Assembly (NCBI GenBank): GCA_001566745.1
Contig: KQ964515.1
Coordinates: 58,240 to 83,057, forward strand
Reading direction: 5' to 3'
DNA from: Conidiobolus coronatus NRRL 28638
Taxonomy: Eukaryota; Entomophthoromycota; Entomophthoromycetes; Entomophthorales; Conidiobolaceae
DNA length: 24,818 nucleotides
Shown here: in pieces, positions 21,192-24,818 of the stretch
Layout: each line of letters begins with the position of its first letter
How positions within the stretch are numbered: the stretch's first letter is position 1
The notes under the pieces: generated by a model
Told to the model about the DNA's origin: nothing
Database searches by the model: none
The model's input: only the letters and a program-made list of their open reading frames with translations
Program-made: the position numbers and the translations under genes

Positions 21192-24100
21192 AACTTTGTT
21201 AAATTATGAATAGATCTATCTAAATAGAGTGACTATTATAATAATTTAAAGTTTTAATTTTGAACAAAGTTTTTAAGTTTAAGAAATAATAGTATTTAAA
21301 TCGACATTTAAATGCAATAAAACCTAGCGAAAAAGAGTAAAGACAGTGTTATTATTAAAAGTGAATTTAACTAGTTATAATATTACTTGCTTGAATTTGT
21401 TCAATAAAAATTAAAACTGAACAAATAACGTTAATAATACAATAATAATAATTAAACAATTAATATTATATATAAGTTATATAATATTAAAAAAGTATTT
21501 GATGATCTATGAATATAAATAATGCAATACACTAAAAATTGAATTGAGCCTAATTAATAACAATTGCAAATCCAATAATTTAAATGGTGGGATTTGTTTC
21601 TCAAGTTCGAGTTCAATATCTAACTTTAATCACCCACCCAATTACATTTATGATGTAATGAATATCATTTTCTCCCTTCCACCTCTCCTCTTCCCCTTAT
21701 CCAAACCCATCAATCCTCTTCTTCTTATTTCATAACTCTCATCAGTGAGAATGAATATTGCTTATTACATCTATCATCAACCATAATAATATGTATTATC
21801 ACAGCTTATTTTCCCTGATTTCTACAATGATTAACCACCAATCCTCATTTTAATTATTCAATTTGGTATGGTGAGAAAATCAATTCAATTGTTCCATTAT
21901 TAATATTAATAATATTCTGCTATACTAGCAGCTGTATGCTATTTTAGCGATGTGTACTATAATTTATTCTATGAAGTAGCTTATATTATTATCATGCTGA
22001 CACGTTTAACATTACCAGCTAAAATTCTTACTATTCTATCTTAACAAAGACCCTCATGTTAGTTAATTTTGTTAAAATTAGTTCTGTGCAAATATTCTAG
22101 TCTTACAGGATTTGATCCGAAGATCCCGTGCAGATTTAAATCATAATGAGTATGGTTTGAAAATAGCAGAAGTTCATTAACACATATTAGCTAGTTTTAT
22201 TAAAGTTCATAGATAATTAATGATCATTTGTAAGCATATGGTATCTACTTAATATACATCTGATTTGCTAGATCTTCAATTCATTTGAAACAAAATACAA
22301 ACAAACTCCGAATAAATTTAACCATATTCTAAATAGAATTAACAATATAATCCAGAAATTTCTATACTTTTTTAACATGAGTCTAACCAATTGACACAAT
22401 TGGTGGTTTTGAGCTATATAATATATTATATATAACGTTTTTAATATATTTATCACATATTGACACTCTATTGCTCTCAAAAAAATGAACGCCCCACTTC
22501 CCATAATAGGTGGATATTTGATTTGCTATAAATTTGTGCTAACCCCTATAAATATCCAATCAAAAAGTCTATTTCTACTTTAAAAACAAATCATTATATT
22601 ACACTGATTGGCCTAATATTTAACTAATTTTTATTCAGAAGCTAAACTATCAAAGTACCAATGGTATTACTCAAAATAATTTGCACATATTTCTAAAATT
22701 TGTCAACTTTTTCAATATTTACAACACTTTTAATAAAACTAAAAGCTTAGAAATTTTATTATATGGAGTATTATTAATTAGATCCTTATTTCTTTCATTT
22801 ATCAAATGCGTGCACAAAATAAATTTTATCTGGTTGTGTAATCAATCAATTTAACTATGGGCATTTTACCAAATATGTTCACCAATCTTTTTATAATGGG
22901 TTGACAGTTAATTTTATGATATTATATAGCTTGTATATATTTATTATTAAGTGTTAGTTTTTCAAATAAGCAGATTTTTAAACTTATAGTTCCAAACATA
23001 TTGACTTTAATAGTTTTTGAAATTAGTAATATTGGCGTAATTTAATATTAATTTGTTAAAAACTAGGGGCAGAACAATATTTTGTTATATGCATCTCTAA
23101 ATTAATTATATCATAACAGCATGCTTATAACAAATATTCCTAAAACAATTAATCTATTAAATCATTCAAAAAATAGTTAGTGAAAAATTAATTAACCCAG
23201 AAGGTTATAGTTCCAATTATAGAATTATAATAGCTTATAGATAAATGATCGGGAAAACTATTACTAAGAGTATATAAATATATTTAGCTTAAACTGTTAA
23301 AGCGATAAAAATTTGTAACTAACTGAAGAGTATTGCGGGTAAATACTTTAAAGAGATTTATAATAATTTAGCTTAATCTGAATTGAATTTTTATACTAAG
23401 TCATGAGGTTTTATATACGATCAGCTATATTTTTATGTCTTTGAGCCATATATTAATCAGTGAAGATGTTGGCTATTGGTAAGTGCCGATAAATCAAATA
23501 GTTATGTAGTTTCCAAGCTATAATTCTTAGATACCATATATTTGTCTAAACACTCACTTGTATTCAGTAAGTTTTCTCTGCAAGTATATTAAATGATTTC
23601 ATAGTTTATTGATATTTCTATTTTTCGGTTAGAAATCTAGACTTATATAGTATATTTTTTATATAATAACTTAATTTTATTATCAGTTTAAGTTGATGTT
23701 TAACTTATAGAAAATATTCGATGAGTTATTTTAAGCTTATTTCTTTGAAGCCTAGCTATGTAACGTGGCTTCTAATATTTGTGAATATAAATTATGTTTA
23801 TTACTTAAATACAATTATCTTGAATAAATGCTATTTATATGGGTATTAATCTGGCTAATAATGATACATTTGTTTTATATAAAGATAGTTAGGTATAATA
23901 AAAATATATATCATATGAGAGATTGATTAATTAAACTTTACAAATATAAAAATCCTGTAACATGATAATATATAATACTAAAATAATATTTAACAAATAT
24001 CTCATATTAGTATACTTAGAGAATAGTAAATGATATTATTTAAGAATTTATTTAATTTAATGCTTATATGCTTATAATAAAATTTGGTATAAAAGTAAGA

Positions 24101-24455
24101 AGTTTCTATTTAATGCTATTAAAGTTTAAGTATAACTGATATTATAAAACAGTTAATATTCGAATATTAATATAGTATTGATAAACAGTATTTATTCTTA
24201 AATTTAGCATTATTTAGAATCTATTTAATAGGTTGTTATGTTTTAAAAAAAGTAATTTCATCTTATCTCTTAATAATTATGATTAGAAAAAATAGGTAAA
24301 TATTTAAAATATATTTATTGAATTACTAAGCTTGTAGTAATTCTTCTTCAATAAAAACGTTGCAATCAAAATAAAATTAAGATTTATATTATATTAGTCA
24401 TGGTTCACTACGTTAATGATGACGATGCTTAAATACTAAAGGGTTTAGGACAATT
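21192..24455. other. 3.2-kb AT-rich region without recognisable genes
   Basis: Upstream of OGT, so it includes its promoter, but it is much longer than that needs. Open frames at 21544-21735 (+) and 22268-22504 (-) are low-complexity or hydrophobic AT-rich translations with no family features. No tRNA, rRNA, transposase or clear repeat is seen. A slightly less AT-rich patch at about 22107-22140 has no identity I can assign. Confidence 0.5.
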
Positions 24456-24647
24456 TTGGGTCATTTAGAATTATCTAGGCGTGAGTGGAGTTGTATTCCG
24501 GCGCATCAAGCTATTTCACCTTGTTTTTACGACTGCATGCATGGATTGCGACGCAAGATTAATTTAATTGAAGCTGAAAGCGAGGAGTATATTACCTCTA
24601 ACTTTCGCATTGATTCATGTCCTTCACGCGACGCCGCGTTCGTCTGA
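24448..24647 (+). CDS. Unidentified coding-like terminal exon
   Basis: An open frame ends with TGA at 24645-24647 and encodes about 64 residues containing REWSCIPAHQAISPCFYDCM and SNFRIDSCPSRDAAFV, Cys-rich and well mixed in composition. GC over 24481-24660 is 45% by my count, far above the flanks. There is no ATG in this frame after the upstream TGA. A TACTAAAG branch-like site and a TTTAG acceptor ending at 24447 suggest it is the last exon of a spliced gene whose earlier exons I could not place. I do not recognise the protein. It could also be a fragment of a mobile or transferred element. Confidence 0.35.
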
Positions 24648-24818
24648 GTAAGCGCATTCATTACATTAAAGTTTGACGAAATATAATAAAAACTCAACAA
24701 TATTATTATTTGCTAATAAATATATATGAAAGATTCTGGTTAAAACGAGGAAAATTTGTCAAAAAAATTTTATATGGAAAACTTGCAATGTTTTTAATTT
24801 TTAGTTGCTTAAAGCTTA
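24648..24818. other. AT-rich right edge
   Basis: Sequence after the stop of the unidentified exon returns to strongly AT-rich composition from about 24660. No feature is seen before the window ends. Confidence 0.5.

Noticed and set aside
21544-21735. Small plus-strand Ser/Asn/Pro protein
   Set aside because: Low complexity with no recognisable features. It lies upstream of OGT and is probably chance.
22101-22145. tRNA-like segment with a B-box-like GGATTTGATCC
   Set aside because: No A box, acceptor stem or cloverleaf can be drawn around it.
22268-22504. Small hydrophobic minus-strand protein
   Set aside because: The sequence is AT-rich Ile/Leu/Phe/Tyr translation, as expected by chance in such DNA. 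No motif, promoter or splice support.

Overview
This window is nuclear DNA from a very AT-rich, intron-containing eukaryote, almost certainly a fungus. The reasons are a Tup1-type corepressor with its Tup_N domain, a Bdf1-like double-bromodomain protein whose second bromodomain has the fungal FPF-x-x-PVDPVALN style shelf, and introns mostly of 45-59 bases with CTAAC/CTAAT branch sites. A full TPR-type O-GlcNAc transferase argues against a budding or fission yeast. An early-diverging or other non-yeast lineage fits better, but I cannot name the species. CTG reads as Leu at a conserved site in the branching enzyme, so the standard code applies.

Layout: (1) 173-1531 (+), an eight-exon MCM10 replication factor that no single long ORF reveals. 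(2) 2780-5020 (+), glycogen branching enzyme, three exons. (3) 5832-6546 (+), ribosomal protein eL15, two exons, C-ending codons and a possible 5' UTR intron. (4) 7379-10925 (-), a BET protein with two bromodomains and an ET domain. It appears to continue through five further small exons past a 188-base intron whose retention would give a short isoform. (5) 12757-14867 (-), Tup1, six exons. (6) 15322-15403 (+), tRNA-Leu(UAA). (7) 15844-21191 (-), O-GlcNAc transferase, three exons. (8) A 3.2-kb AT-rich stretch with no recognisable gene, then a short segment of clearly higher GC at 24456-24660 holding an unidentified coding-like exon.

All six protein genes were rebuilt by hand from splice sites. 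In each the summed exon length is a multiple of three, and the product has the length or domain order expected of its family, apart from a short MCM10. Three chromatin or signalling regulators (BET, Tup1, OGT) lie in tandem on the minus strand. That proximity is seen; any functional link is inference. The most interesting signals are the BET short/long switch with a Brd4-like C-terminal motif, a candidate C/D-box RNA upstream of the BET gene, a mismatched anticodon stem in the tRNA, and the GC-shifted orphan exon near the right edge.
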